Source of the DNA: Syngnathus acus
Lineage: Eukaryota; Chordata; Actinopteri; Syngnathiformes; Syngnathidae
Direction of reading: 5' to 3'
Assembly (NCBI RefSeq): GCF_901709675.1
Contig: NC_051089.1
Coordinates: forward strand, 3,140,476-3,204,475
DNA: 64,000 nucleotides
Below are positions 10,431 through 22,125 of this stretch, piece by piece. The position numbers and the translations under genes were made by a program. Position 1 is the first letter of the stretch. Each line of letters opens with the position of its first letter. Under the pieces are notes generated by a model. That model did not search any database. It saw only the letters and a program-made list of their open reading frames with translations, and was not told the DNA's origin.

Positions 10431-11720
10431 GTGAAGCTCTCAGTTAATTTTCACATCTGGTAATCTTCCAAATTCATTAACAAACGACGCCCATCGTCAA
10501 TGTACGCTGGCAAGGCGTAAGCAATAAGCTGTTTGGGCTAATTTGAGCACTGACACAACTTTTTATTGTGGAGCTCAATGATGGGCAGGCGGGAAAAGCG
10601 GTAATGGCGGCTGGGGTGTTGGGGGGTGGGGGGTTGTCCAACAATGAGCCACACTAAAAAAACTTTCCCAATCAAGCTTCATTTACATGAGCTGCAGACA
10701 ACCTTCAATTGACTTTGGGGAGCTGCATTCGGGGAGAAGCGGACACGCGCATTACGGCGTACACTGATGCATTCGTAATGGAGGCAGTCTGAGCAGGGGG
10801 GGCGAGAAAAAAAAAGTGCCAAATGGAAAAAAATAAAAGATCAATTCCCCTCAGCTTGGCACTGCGTGATGGATTTGACATTCATCAAGGCCCTGTCAGC
10901 TAATGCATTTGGTTTTATATTACACCTGAGATTTGCTCCCCACTCCCTCTCACTTTTCTTTTATGGCTTCACAAGTCCAGATTAGAATGGTTGAATTGTG
11001 AATTAATGCCTGAATTAATTTTACGCTCTGCCATTGCAGGGCAAAGGATTTTGCGGGGGAATATTTCGGGCTGGGAGCATCTTTATTTTTGGTCAAGGGC
11101 TGACGCTGGAAGGCATCCAATCACAGACTAGTCCTTATTTTTGATATGGACCCGTGAAGAGGTAATCACAAAATATTACCTCTCCTCAAAAGCTGTGGTA
11201 AAAATAGTCTACCTGAATATTTTTCCTGCTTGAAGTGGTGGCAATGTACTGCTGCATGTATATTTTATTTCACCTTTATCTGTACATTGATGCCAATTGT
11301 AAAATAGCAAATTTGACCTCCATGCATTCAAAATGCCTTGAAAATAATAATATATTTTTTTTTCTCAAGGATTGAACACATCCCTGCCTTTCCCGTTCTC
11401 AGTGAGATTTTTACATTTCTTCTATGCACATCAAAGCGAGCATTTAATCCCATGAGCATAAGCGTCGATTCCCATTAGAAATCTCGTCTTTGTTGCATCT
11501 TAACAATGGTAACAATTCAGCAGTGAGTCACAGAGCTTGGCATGCCTGGAAAATGTAGAACATGTTTCCTCATCCCCCTGCGTAGAGTCTCAAAACTCAA
11601 GGGGAAGAAAAGCAGAACGCTGTAATATTCAGTGCTGTAATGCAGCTTGAAAAGAGTTTCTTCAAGCTGTCTTGTTTTGTGTCAACGCTGGAGGGCGCTG
11701 TTTGCACTGTTGTGCTTAAT
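10431..11720. other. Candidate conserved noncoding cluster
   Basis: Two unique blocks stand out. Bases 10850-11110 include CAGCTAATGCATTTGG and GTGAATTAATGCCTGAATTA, with several TAAT/ATTA cores. Bases 11380-11660 include CATCTTAACAATGGTAAC, a SOX-type ACAATGG core, and CAGTGAGTCA, an AP-1-like core. They lack repeats, splice signals and coding periodicity visible to me. They look like deeply conserved enhancers, but this is inference. Confidence 0.35.
10613..10633 (+). other. G-quadruplex-forming tract
   Basis: G runs of 4, 6 and 6 with short loops; the long runs can each supply two G-tracts, giving quadruplex potential on the plus strand. Confidence 0.5.
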
Positions 11721-13560
11721 ACTGACTGCAGACGGGAGGCTCATTTATGGCTAGTGAAAAAGTTTGTTGCAAACTGAAATGTGTGATTTCTTCGAGTTTT
11801 GAATTTTGATTATTATTTAAATTCCTGTTTAAAACATTTTCAAATTACAGGGAAGATTTTTTAAAAATATTTTTCAAAGTGGCTGACAGGCTGTAGTTTG
11901 AGAACCATGTACCTTGAATTTTTGGTTCAATAAGTCACATTAGAACAGTCGCATTGGAAGTACATCTTTCGTTTCAAAGTTTTGCTGAAGAACAAATGCA
12001 GATTGTTTGCAATCAGCATTGTGGATTTTTTCTTCCTGACATCTGCCTTTTGATGTGTGTCGCTGCTGATTGCTTTTCTCGCAGCGTGTACGCAAGTGCT
12101 ACACGCCGAGCCCATCTGCGCTGTGTGTGTTATGTACGCGGTGATGTAATTTCACGCGTTAATTATCTGCACGCGAATTAGGAGGCAACAAGAAGTCGCT
12201 TGTTACTTGTCTATTACTTTTATTCAGTGGAAAAGCTACAGTCGAACGTCCGTAACACTAAAATCGAAAAGGCTAACTCTGTGTGTGTGTTTCCTGAAAT
12301 ATATTCTTATAGATGAAGATTTTTCTTCTCACTGTCACCCAACAACTCAGTAATACAAAATCATTTGAGTAAACTAGAACTGGCTTGTGTGGATTTGCTT
12401 CTAATTAGTTGTAATGAGTTACAACGCAACTCGACACCCCAACTCAACAGCACTAATGGGAGCGCCAGTATGGAGTTGTTCCGTTAAATTAAAAACAAAA
12501 AAAGATATACTGGCACGGTGGAGAGTGTTAATCACCGACATGTTCCTTCATCAAGCTGGAGATGGACACGTCCTCCTTTCAAGTCTCAGGAGCGCCGGGC
12601 AATTACACACACCTGTTATCCACTTAATTGGTCAATTAACTCATTCGTCATTACGCTAAAGTAGGTCAGCCAAATTAGCAATTAGCGCACGTTTACGCCA
12701 ACCTGTGGGCGCAGGTGTTGCCGTGTTGGTATCAATGAAATCAGAAACCGCAGCTGTCCAAAAAAGTGGTTGGCTGTTTTTTTCGAGAATACGTGCCGCA
12801 AGATAAAGGCAAAAAAAATCGTTTCATGCTTGCCAAATTTAATTTTTATGCATGTGAGTTCAAACGATTAAGAGTTTTTGGGGGTGAGAGAACTTTATTT
12901 TCGTCTAAGCCACTCCTAAAAAAGCATGACTGACCAATCACGGCACAGAACAGGAACTGATATGTTTCGCTGTACTTGTTATGACAAATTATTTTATTAA
13001 TTTAATTATGAATTAAACAAACAAAAAAAGCATACTGTACTTAAAAGTTATTTTCTTATAACATTTTTATAGTCACGCATCATCACAGTTTTCATTGTAT
13101 GCACTAAACAAATACAAATATTTGTCAAAATTGGAAACGAGATGCACGTTAGCATCTAGCATATTAGCATCTTCCCTTAACTGAAAAATAGCCTTGAACT
13201 GGTTCGGGGTTATTATTGTTATGTTCCTGCTTCCTGAATCCCCGGCGGCCGTGCTGCCTTTGCGCCCGCTGGACTGAAATTAAATCTGTGTTTGCAGCTT
13301 GCGGCCTGTTATGGCGGTCTGTTTTTGTACATATATTCCTTCCCCTTTTACCCTTTTTTGCCTTTGTGGGGCCACCACTGACCTTTTCATCATAGCCCAC
13401 GGTCTGCGTTTGAAGTTCCCGCGGGGCTGACAGGAAGTGTCGTCTTCACGCCACCACTGGCCTTGGTCTAAAAATGTCACGGTACAACACAAACAAACGT
13501 TAATGACCTGCGATAACGGCAGACAATGAACAACTAAAGGCCTTGCCAAAGATAAATTAT
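11721..13560. other. Unique noncoding stretch
   Basis: No gene or clear repeat. Bases 12100-12700 are balanced with several ATTA/TAAT cores (TCTAATTAGTTG at 12401, CACTTAATTGGTCAATTAAC at 12622) and could be regulatory. Bases 12990-13140 are A/T-rich. Nothing else is identifiable. Confidence 0.4.
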
Positions 13561-15460
13561 AACAATTAAAACAAAAGGTGACTTAAAGGGCAATTTTTTT
13601 TTCGACGTAGGATAGATAGCACCAATTACGGTGATCCAAAAATGAAAAGATTGAGGAAACTTATGTGCATGTTTTGAATGGAGGAATTAGTAGGAACATA
13701 ACATCTTCATTCTCAATGTTTTAAAATGAGCCAGCAGTGAGTGGTGAAAGCCTTGCAATCTGGCAAGTTAGACCACTAATTGTCAGGCTGCATTGATTGG
13801 AAACCCCCGAGAGAGGTTCTTTGAGGCTAAGGAGATCGTACACATTGACCCCCTAAAGAGGTACTGATCTTGGGATCTTAGATGCTTCATCTCCTCCCTG
13901 GGCCTGGTTGAACTTGTTCCGATAAATTGTGAAGGAAAGAACCCAAATGATTCCAGAACAGAATTGGATTGTCGGTTCTGAGTTTGGTCAGAGCAGGAAA
14001 AAAAAATGAAGAGATAAACTAAGTTGCAAGAAACTACTTTACACACGTTTTGTTCGAAACGATAACTCAGAATTTATACCGACATTGTCAAGACTTGAAA
14101 TGCTAACCCTGTCTTGAAACCATAAATTTAACACCCACCACGTAAATGTCACTATTTTAGCAAGCTGTTGTTTTCTTTTTCTGTGCGTGAATTTTAGCAC
14201 TTGTGAACTAGCATTACCTAGCAATCAAGCTAACCTAAGCCCTCGTACCTCATTTAAACCTTCTCTGCCTTCCTTCATTTCAAATCTTATGCTTGGGTTG
14301 AAGTGACTGAACTAACTCAATCCTGAATTAACTATCTAGGTAGAGCATTTTTTTATTTAATTCCAGTTCAACCATTATTGTTAGTAGTGTTTATTTAGTG
14401 CCTGCTCAGTCTTTGCTAGTGATTGAACGCAAGAAGAGAGACAATGATAAAACAAGCAGCTTTCTAAATATTATTTATTCCACCTCCCTTTGGGACGTTG
14501 ACAGTACTGAAGCAAGTTGATCAGAAAATGTGATCACAACATGAAACAAAGCAGAAAAGATGAGAAAATACAAGCCGAAAAACATGTCTGACAAGAGGCT
14601 GCTGTCTGACTAGTAATGGAAATATTGACAGACGACGTTGACGCTGATTTGTTGTGATGTCACATACGGCAGAAACAGCGGAGGTGTCATGTTGACTCTG
14701 CAAAAACACAAGTGAGAAGTAATAAAAAAGACTTTGGAGACTCAATGTAGAATTTGATTTATTCGCACTCGCTCAAAGAAGGGGGGGCAATGATTTCCCT
14801 CAAGGGGGGAAATATAGTTATGAATTTACCTATTAAATGACATAATTTAATTCAACAGTCAAATTCATACAGCAGCATTCCCTAGTTAATAGCTTACCAT
14901 TAGCATTTTGGCTAAGGGCAACGGAGCAATTTATGGATAATAAAAGTCAAACCCTGGTTGAAACCCTAATTTAACTCGGGTTTAAAAACCAAATATGAAA
15001 GGCTAAGCCTCTCTTGCTGCCGGACTCCTGGACGGAAACCTGGATATGAAATCCAACACTTGAATTCTTGAACCCCGATCTTTGTTGCCATCTTGAAGCA
15101 CTAAACTTAAAGGACGAGAAACTAGCGGTATGCATTCAATGCGAGATGTCATATCTCAACAACTTCCACCTCAGCTACTTATGCAGGTAAGAGTGTCTTA
15201 GCCATTTGATCAACAGCGGTGTTAAAGGCTTATTCATTTCATCGCGACCCCAAGCTTTGTGCTCCTCTTTGACTCCAAAGATTAGACTGTGCCGTGCATG
15301 CACAAGCTCACTGCTAACTGTAAAAAGAACCCATTCACCGTTCAGACTCGGCACGAGAAAAAAACTCCCCGTCTTGGAATTTCACAAGATTAAAGCTACA
15401 AGAGGATTGGAGGCTTTAGTACGACTATACCGAGTTTGAGGTTTATTGGAAGACGTTTGA
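13561..15460. other. Unique noncoding stretch
   Basis: No gene, transposon end or tandem repeat was seen. Short frames on both strands overlap one another. Composition varies with no sharp boundaries. Confidence 0.45.
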
Positions 15461-15489
15461 ACATTACTGCCCCCTACTGGCAGTAATGT
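15461..15489 (-). promoter_or_regulatory. CTCF-like motif inside a perfect 11-bp inverted repeat
   Basis: On the minus strand bases 15467-15480 read CCAGTAGGGGGCAG, a full match to the CTCF core CCASYAGRGGGCRS. The motif is framed by ACATTACTGCC (15461-15471) and its exact reverse complement GGCAGTAATGT (15479-15489) with a 7-base spacer. Occupancy is inferred from sequence only; the palindrome could instead be a tiny transposon remnant. Confidence 0.5.
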
Positions 15490-16392
15490 ATAAACATCTC
15501 ACGGATAGGACATTTGGGCCAAGGTTCGGCTGTCAACTTCCTTCTGGTGTTGCAAGGCTCTAAATAAATTCACTAAAGTAGAAATCTCATCATCTTCGCC
15601 TCTGCCTGTTGAGATTTGACTCAAACCGGAAGATTAGCGCCTCTGGTGAAACTCAGCCTCTGAGGGACATTTGTTGAAGCAAAAAAAAAAAAAAATCCCA
15701 CTTTCCCTCATGTTGTCCCTTACACTGTGGCCATGTGTGATGATGATAGCACTATACAGCATTTTCCCCCGAGCCGACTAATTAACTAACAGCGTTTAAT
15801 TCTATTTATTTGATTTATTTCTATTTTTAAAGACCCCGAGGCTTGGCGTCTTTCTTCGTCTAGGTGGTTATATTTAAATGCTATGTTACACAATGGCATG
15901 TGCGTACTTAGCATAAATTTGACACTGTTTGACTTTGCACACTTGCCGTGAATTCTGCATAAACTGTTAACCAGATTGCACCAACAAAGGCTAAGCCTTA
16001 TTTGCTCCTCAAGTGTACACTGCCAAACAAAAGCGACTGGATTTGTGTACTTTAAGTGTGAGTGGGTTTATGCCTTCCTCAGGCATCTTACTATGGCCGC
16101 CGCTTATTTAAACGTGATAACGCGTGGAATGTCATAAAGCACATTAACTAGAATTAATTTTCAGCCATTGTTATCGCTTTTTTTATTAGGTTGATTTTCC
16201 GTTAGTCATTTTGTAAGAGCGGGGATTTTAGCTTCCTAAGCGAATGAAGCCAATTACATTTAGACAGGTTTGACATGTGGTCATTGATGTTGAAAGTTGG
16301 AGTAATTATATGAGTGAGTGAAATAAAATGACAAGTATTGCGCCTGATTGATGCTAATGCTGCTTGCTAACTGTAAAAAAAGGTGAAGATAA
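15490..16392. other. Unique noncoding stretch with poly-A
   Basis: An A run at 15681-15695 and A/T-rich unique DNA. No gene or repeat family is recognised. It ends at the target duplication of the hAT element that follows. Confidence 0.45.
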
Positions 16393-16958
16393 TTAGACAG
16401 TAGGGGTGTAACGATTCATCGATTAATCGATATAATGCTCTACGATTTGTTGGCATCGATGCTAAACGTAAACATCGATCTATATCGCCCGTTTTTGACC
16501 TCGGACATTAGACGCGACTTTATTTTGAAATCCAGTTCATTGTTGCTTGCTTCCTCTTTCCGGGAGCAGTGCGCGGCGTGTTGTGTTGTGAGCAGAGCAG
16601 GCACGTGAAAGGGGAGCCGACAACTACGCGGCTCCTGGGCTGGTGCTATGGCTAGTGTCCAAGAAGACGAGGAAATTATAGGAATTTGATAAAGTTCAGT
16701 GTTAAAATAAGCACTTTGTATACTACAATACTCTTGTAATTTCCTAAATAAAGAGTTTGCAGTACCTTGTTTATTTTGCGTATGAATTGTTATAAATCAG
16801 GATATTGTTCTATATCGATCGTAGAGCACTATATCGTGATGTATCGTGAATGAATCACAGCAGGCTTTAAGATATCGGCAAATATCGTATCGCGGTTCTT
16901 TGTATCGATATGATATCGTATCGTGGCAAAACCCGCGATTTACACCCCTATTAGACAG
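16393..16958 (+). mobile_element. Non-autonomous hAT element, complete, with 8-bp target duplication
   Basis: TTAGACAG occurs at 16393-16400 and 16951-16958 as a perfect 8-bp target duplication, the hAT signature. The 550-bp element starts TAGGGGTGTAAC and ends with the inverse TTACACCCCTA. A second inverted pair lies inside: CGATATAATGCTCTACGAT (16428-16446) against ATCGTAGAGCACTATATCG (16818-16836). Both subterminal zones are packed with ATCGAT/TATCG words, as expected of transposase-binding regions. The interior keeps a CpG-rich leader, an ATG at 16648 opening a 13-codon frame that stops at 16689, and an AATAAA at 16747, so it looks like an internally deleted copy of a full-length element. 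It cannot encode transposase. Confidence 0.93.
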
Positions 16959-17880
16959 TATTAAACATTTACCAGTTGATGATCTCAAGCATGTTCATTA
17001 AGCTTTACCTTTTCCCACATCACATGATTTAAACTGTGAAACCCTTTTTTTTTTGTATTTGGCCCTCATCCCTGACCCTAACAAGTAAAGCCGCCGCAAG
17101 CCTCGCCGCTATGCTAACCCCGAGTAGCGGCGTCTTTGATCGACGGGAATCACATCACCGAGGGGAACGCGATTCAACGTGACATCCTGAAAAGCAAAGA
17201 CGCCTGGCAGTGGGACGGGATTTGCACACAGTATGAAGCCGGAAGCTTATAAAAGACGCGAGCTAGCGATGCAAAGCGAGCCTCCATGTTGGGTGTATAG
17301 AATAGCAAAGGCTTTTTCCTCTCTTTTGGTTTGAAGGAGGCTTTTTTGTTTTATTCATTTCTTTTAAAACAGTCAAGGCCATCAGAGATCCGGGGTATAG
17401 TAATTCCCAGTCGTGCACGGCAACAGGTGCTATTCTGAGTTGTGTTACAAACATGCAATTGTGAAGCACTCCATCAACCGACCATCTCTGGATGACATTT
17501 CACTCACCAATGTCATCCATTGGCATTTCCACTTTTGCCTTTTTTTCACTTTCAACCAAGCCTCCATTAATGACCTCTATCCCGGCCGGCCACAGAGAAC
17601 CAGCCAACAAACAAGGGCTGGTCCCGGGAGTCCTGACCGGAGAGGAGGTCCGTCTTTGCCAGGGATCGGATAAAATGCCACTCAGCGGACTGCGTGTCCG
17701 TATTCAGAGCAGACGATTGTGTTGAGGGTGTGTTGGCGTGTTCACGTACGTGTGTAATGCATTATAGATGGCCTGGAAAAGTGTGCGGTCCTCTCAAGAA
17801 TTCGCTTGGTTTCACTCAGCTGTGACGTCCCAGAGGAACAAAAAGACGTTGCCAGACACTCCAGTACACTCAAGCAACAC
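16959..17880. other. Unique noncoding stretch
   Basis: No gene is recognised. CGCCGCT (17105) and AGCGGCG (17125) form a short stem. Bases 17580-17700 are GC-richer and open in two frames, without a recognisable product. Confidence 0.4.
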
Positions 17881-18560
17881 TGGACACAAAAGACATTTGA
17901 TTAAGTTTTTGTTTGTGTTTACTCAATTTGAAGCTTCATAAATAATTAAATCCACATCTCACCGTCTGGACGAAAAGAACCTAAAACAACCATGTGTGAA
18001 GGAACATATTGCCACATAATTGTTCCTAATCCCTACTTCATTGTTGCACATAATTTTTCAGTAGTGTTGCTGGCACCTTCATAGATTATCTGGGATTATT
18101 TTGGATTCATATTGGTCTCCTTTCTCCCATTGTTATTTTGGGTGTGCATGCTCTCAAAGCTAGATAATGCCAAGGAGTCTCCTAGGGGGACAAGAGTAGG
18201 CACTTTCACAGCCAAGTTGACGGCAAACGTGAATTCTTACCCAGCTAATTATCATCTCGGAGCATAATGAAGGCTTATAGATGAGCAAACATAATTAGCA
18301 GGCATTATGCAGACCTAATGGAGGGTGGGCTGCTAGGTGGGGAGTGAACAGGTGAGCGTCTATGCGGCCTATTGTTTATGAGCTGGGGAGGAGGTATGCC
18401 GTAATGAGCCAGGAGAATAAGAGTTGATTAGTTGTGACCTAAATGTGTTCTTAAAACGCGATATCTCCGACGAATTATTTGCGTGAAAGGACGGAGACGT
18501 TATTTGCATACGAATGGCAAGTATGATGTTTACATCGTGTTTATGGACGGACATATTTTT
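17881..18560. other. Candidate conserved noncoding block (strong)
   Basis: A long unique stretch with no homopolymers and dense developmental-type cores: AGATAATGCC (18162), AGCTAATTATCATC (18244), ATAATTAGCAGGCATTATGC (18291), GTAATGAGCC and CGTTATTTGCATACG, an octamer-like ATTTGCAT. Such texture is typical of vertebrate enhancers conserved across species. There is no coding signature. Conservation must be checked by alignment. Confidence 0.4.
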
Positions 18561-18929
18561 ACCGCTGATATCTTGACTCTAAGGCCTCTAATTTCATCAA
18601 TTTGAATCAATTAATTCAAATTATTTTTGTTATGATCATCATTTTTATAGTTTTTAAATCAACCCATTGGCCGGCAAGCACTTAAGTGGATCACGATCGA
18701 CCGGCAGGTTTCCGAGGGAGTCTCGGCAGCTAGCACGGTAATAAGTCAAGCACTTTTTTATGCTATTAATATAGCTGCCTGTCAACGGTCGTGAAAAAAG
18801 TTGAGAGTAGACGGTGCCTATCAAACATTGTGAATTTTGTCATAAGATTGACGTACGGTAAAGCCAGTAATATGCCTGTCACAATAGTTAACTAGCGACT
18901 AGCTGTATCACCCTCTAATTTGTTTAATC
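18561..18929. other. Unique noncoding stretch
   Basis: A/T-rich at 18590-18665 (AATCAATTAATTCAAATTA), then unique balanced DNA. No gene or repeat family is recognised. Confidence 0.45.
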
Positions 18930-19162
18930 AACTTTGTGTGTGCATGTGGGTGTGAATAAATATAATTTGTTACTTTGTATGTGAAGGTAGAGACCGTTAA
19001 TAATTGTGTAAAAGGAGAGACAGATGTTTACATTGTGTGTAAAGGGCATGTTTACTATCCGTGTGCAAGTGAACAGACACTGTTGCTTATATATAGTGTG
19101 AGAATTGAAGACAGCTCTCTTCATTGTGTGTGACTGGGTAGACATGTTTACCGTATGCTCAG
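18930..19162 (+). repeat. Degenerate ~32-bp minisatellite
   Basis: About seven diverged units of the form TGTGTGAATGGGTAGACATG then TTTAC-ATTG. Recognisable units begin near 18934, 18976, 19006, 19034, 19061, 19097 and 19126. The last reads TGTGTGACTGGGTAGACATG, TTTACCGTATGC. Similar single units occur near 19736 and 22131, so the family is local. A minus-strand frame across it is a by-product of the periodicity. Confidence 0.65.
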
Positions 19163-20170
19163 ATGACAACACTCCATGTGTGTGTGCGACACACTTGGAA
19201 TCAAAGCGTACCTAACAATGTGGCACCGTTATCGTCCTTTAGGGAGTCAATCATTGATCATCCGGCAGAGTATCGGCACGCCGGCTCGTTTACGATGAGA
19301 CACGGCCGAGCCGGGAAGCCGTCGAGGTTGCTTAGAGGACCTAATAATTGGCCACGTGTCATCCGCCGAGTGAAATAGTGCTCCCTGCGGCCCCTGCGGC
19401 GGAAATCCCGTTCTACAGTACATGGAAACCTGGCTGGAGTAAATCTACCAGCCCGTACAAAGTGCGCTGGGCAAGGGCGCGCTCACGGTAAATCGAGTCT
19501 GGCCCTGACTGCTTGGCTGGCGTAGAGAATGAACATCATCGTGATAACGCCCCCCCCCCCCCTGAAATCAAGTCTTTGAAAGCAAGGCCTAATTAAAGCG
19601 GTTGTCTTTGAGTAAGAGCGCTATGGCGTCCTTGCGCATGTCCCCCGTGAGCACACGGTCGAGATACGCAAAGGGGCTTCGACTTGTTTGATTGCGAGCG
19701 GGATAACACTCATTTGTCGACTTATTCTCCATTATGTGTGTCAATGAATAGACTGATGGACTTTTTTCATGGGAATGGACTGGAATGTGTGAACTGTATA
19801 GAGACAGAAGTGTGTATAAATTATTATGAATTTATTTATTTTCTTTACAGCAGGTTTTAATTAGTTTGTATTTTGTCAGATTTTTTTATTAATTTCATTT
19901 AATATATTTGGTAAGTGCAAGATTAAAAAAATAAACTAATTTGATAATTATCTAATTTGCTAACTAGCTAAAGTGCCACTAAGTATTGTGGAATAGAGTA
20001 AATTACAATTTTCCAATGATTGTTTAACTTTCTAGCTTTTATGTGGACATACAGCAATACAAAATAAATACATTTAAAATCGACCCTGAAAGCTTCTATA
20101 TGATATATTCATCGACAAAGACACAAAACGTGTTCTCTATGTTTCTAGTTAGCTTGAGTTCGATTTATAA
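19163..20170. other. Unique noncoding stretch with poly-C
   Basis: CpG-containing unique DNA at 19200-19700, a run of 13 C at 19550-19562, a minisatellite-like unit near 19736, and A/T-rich DNA after 19800. No gene is recognised. Confidence 0.45.
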
Positions 20171-20232
20171 ATGGGATGTTACAGAGCAAACATTTGCCTC
20201 CATGGGATGTTACCGAGCAAACATTTGCCTCC
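20171..20232 (+). repeat. Perfect-register 31-bp tandem duplication
   Basis: Two 31-bp units, 20171-20201 and 20202-20232, starting ATGGGATGTTAC and ending ATTTGCCTCC, differ at a single base (CAGAG versus CCGAG). The near-identity indicates a recent duplication. Confidence 0.95.
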
Positions 20233-20771
20233 ATGATGAGCACTTTTTGTTTCTCAAAGCAGAGATAAACGGTTTCTTTGAGTCCATATTCCCTCTTTTG
20301 ACCTCTACCGTTGGCAGAATTAATAGTGGAACTTTGGGAGGTTTGTTATAAGCAGTCGCCCAGACCTTGCTCGCCGTCTGGACTATTTTGGAGAAGGACA
20401 ACGCGAGCGGTCGATGATGAACAACCGCGTGCCGGGTTCATCATCATCACCGCACTGTTTGATTTGCTTTGAAGGTCAAAGAATCCATCTGTTTTTCGGT
20501 CACATATTCAATAGGACGCGAGATTGCGAGGAGAAAATACATCAGCGGGGGTCACTTGGTTTTAGAAAACAACACATCGACGTAGTTGTGCCGCTTTCCA
20601 TTGAGAACATAAAACCCGGCTGCTACATAGAACTCCACAAAACATTTTGCATCAGAAGTTGCTAAGAGTCCACAAATAATCGATCCACACTTCCTTTTTA
20701 AGAATAAATATGTGTGCTTGTGTTGGTGTAAGTGTGGATGAGGGCTTGATGGATATCTAACAATCTAACAA
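20233..20771. other. Unique noncoding stretch
   Basis: No gene or transposon feature is recognised. Frames at 20043-20351 and 20414-20665 have no identifiable motif. Confidence 0.4.
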
Positions 20772-20869
20772 ATATATATATTTGGCTTGACAATTACAAT
20801 GGCCCTCCGAAAGAAACTTTTACTATGATGCGGCCTGCGACAAAAAAAATAATTTGTACGACACCCCTG
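20772..20869 (+). mobile_element. hAT-like element (GTGTCAAACTC family), left-truncated copy
   Basis: ATTTGGCTTGACAATTACAA, then TGGCCCTCCGAAAGAAAC, ATGCGGCCTGCGAC and a final GACACCCCTG match the right third of the complete copy immediately downstream (21121-21203). The left part is absent. Confidence 0.8.
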
Positions 20870-20890
20870 CCATAAAGTTCATTTACAGCA

Positions 20891-21203
20891 CAGGTGTCAA
20901 ACTCAAGGCCCGGGGGCCAGATACGGCCCACCACATCGTTTTATGTGGCCCGCGAAGACAAATTGTGCATCAAATACGTGTCATTACTAGAATTGCAAAT
21001 TGTCTTCACTTTGTCTTTTTTTTTTTTATATTTCACCAGTTTTTACTCGTCTGATTTGAAAACGAGTTATTTGTCAGTTTCTTTTGTAGCTTTTACTGTA
21101 TATAATATGAGGTGCTCATACATTTATTTGGGTTGACAGACATAATGGCCCTCCGAAAAAAGCTATGACTGCAATGCGGCCCGCGAAAAAAATGACACCC
21201 CTG
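20891..21203 (+). mobile_element. hAT-like non-autonomous element (GTGTCAAACTC family), complete
   Basis: A 313-bp element with left end CAGGTGTCAAACTCAAGGCC and right end GACACCCCTG, which are inverted repeats. Internal landmarks are CAGATACGGCCCACCACAT, TTTTATGTGGCCCGCGAAGA and ATAATGGCCCTCCGAA. The family is abundant in teleosts as I recall. The minus-orientation copy at 28713-29027 has nearly the same length and an 8-bp target duplication, supporting hAT. The short frames across it are not genes. Confidence 0.85.
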
Positions 21204-22125
21204 AGCTACAGTATGGAAGTCTATATGATGTGAGTGCAGGCATGTTTGAATGGGGTCCTACTGTGAGCGGTCCCCTGTAGGTGCTTAACCTCATCTACAC
21301 GATTCGCCAACTCTAAATGTCACCCGATCCCCACTGCGAGTGGCCAAAGACTGCCCCGTGTACATTATTAAACCCATAGCAACTACCTTCCATTCTTCCT
21401 CTCCAGCGGATCTATACTCAGCGGGCAGCCACCTTCTTGACTCCTCCTCATCCTGGCCGATTTATCAATCTCATTGCTTTTCGTCTTTTATTCCACCGTT
21501 TCTTTCACCCTTTTTATTCTCTGCAACGAGCCGGCCACAGTGTGCTAGGTTTTATTGTGCGGTATCACTTTGCTCGTATGGGGTGTCGAAAAAGGCCTCA
21601 GAGGGGATCCCGAACGTCGGGCTTTGAAGACTGACGTCAATGCGCAGCCAAAGAAACAAAAGTTCGGCTCGGCTTTTGAAAAACAGCAGTAACCAACACC
21701 AAAGAAAAGTTCAATTGTGTTTTTTTCTTTTTGTTTGGCTCGAAATACACACTGGCGTCTTTCTCCCGCTGGCGTTTTGTTTTTCTTTTCCCATGCGTAT
21801 CCAACATGTTTGAATGTAATCTTCCATAAAGAGAACGTTAAAAAAAGAGTGTAGCTTAGATAGCTTTCTGTTTTACATGGGGAAGTCGAGTCACAAATTT
21901 TCATTACAAAAACATGTTCCATGCGCCACCACTAGTCAAAACACGATGATCTGATTAATATCACATTTGTGGAATATGAATTAATCAGAAAATCCAGATG
22001 TTGTTATCCATATTCGGCGGCGGCCATTTTGTCTTTGACATCATAGAACGTAACTGCTTAGCTTGCTAACGTCACATGACCAAACCCACAAAACAGATGA
22101 GTGAATGGAAAGACATGCTTACGTC
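21204..22125. other. Unique noncoding stretch
   Basis: No gene is recognised. A 125-residue minus-strand frame (21545-21922) has no known motif and overlaps open plus-strand frames at its proximal end. Confidence 0.4.

Noticed and set aside
13190-13212. SINE-like TTGAACTGGTTCGGGG text
   Set aside because: Only the GAACTGGTT word matches the complement of the SINE 3' region; neighbouring bases do not follow.
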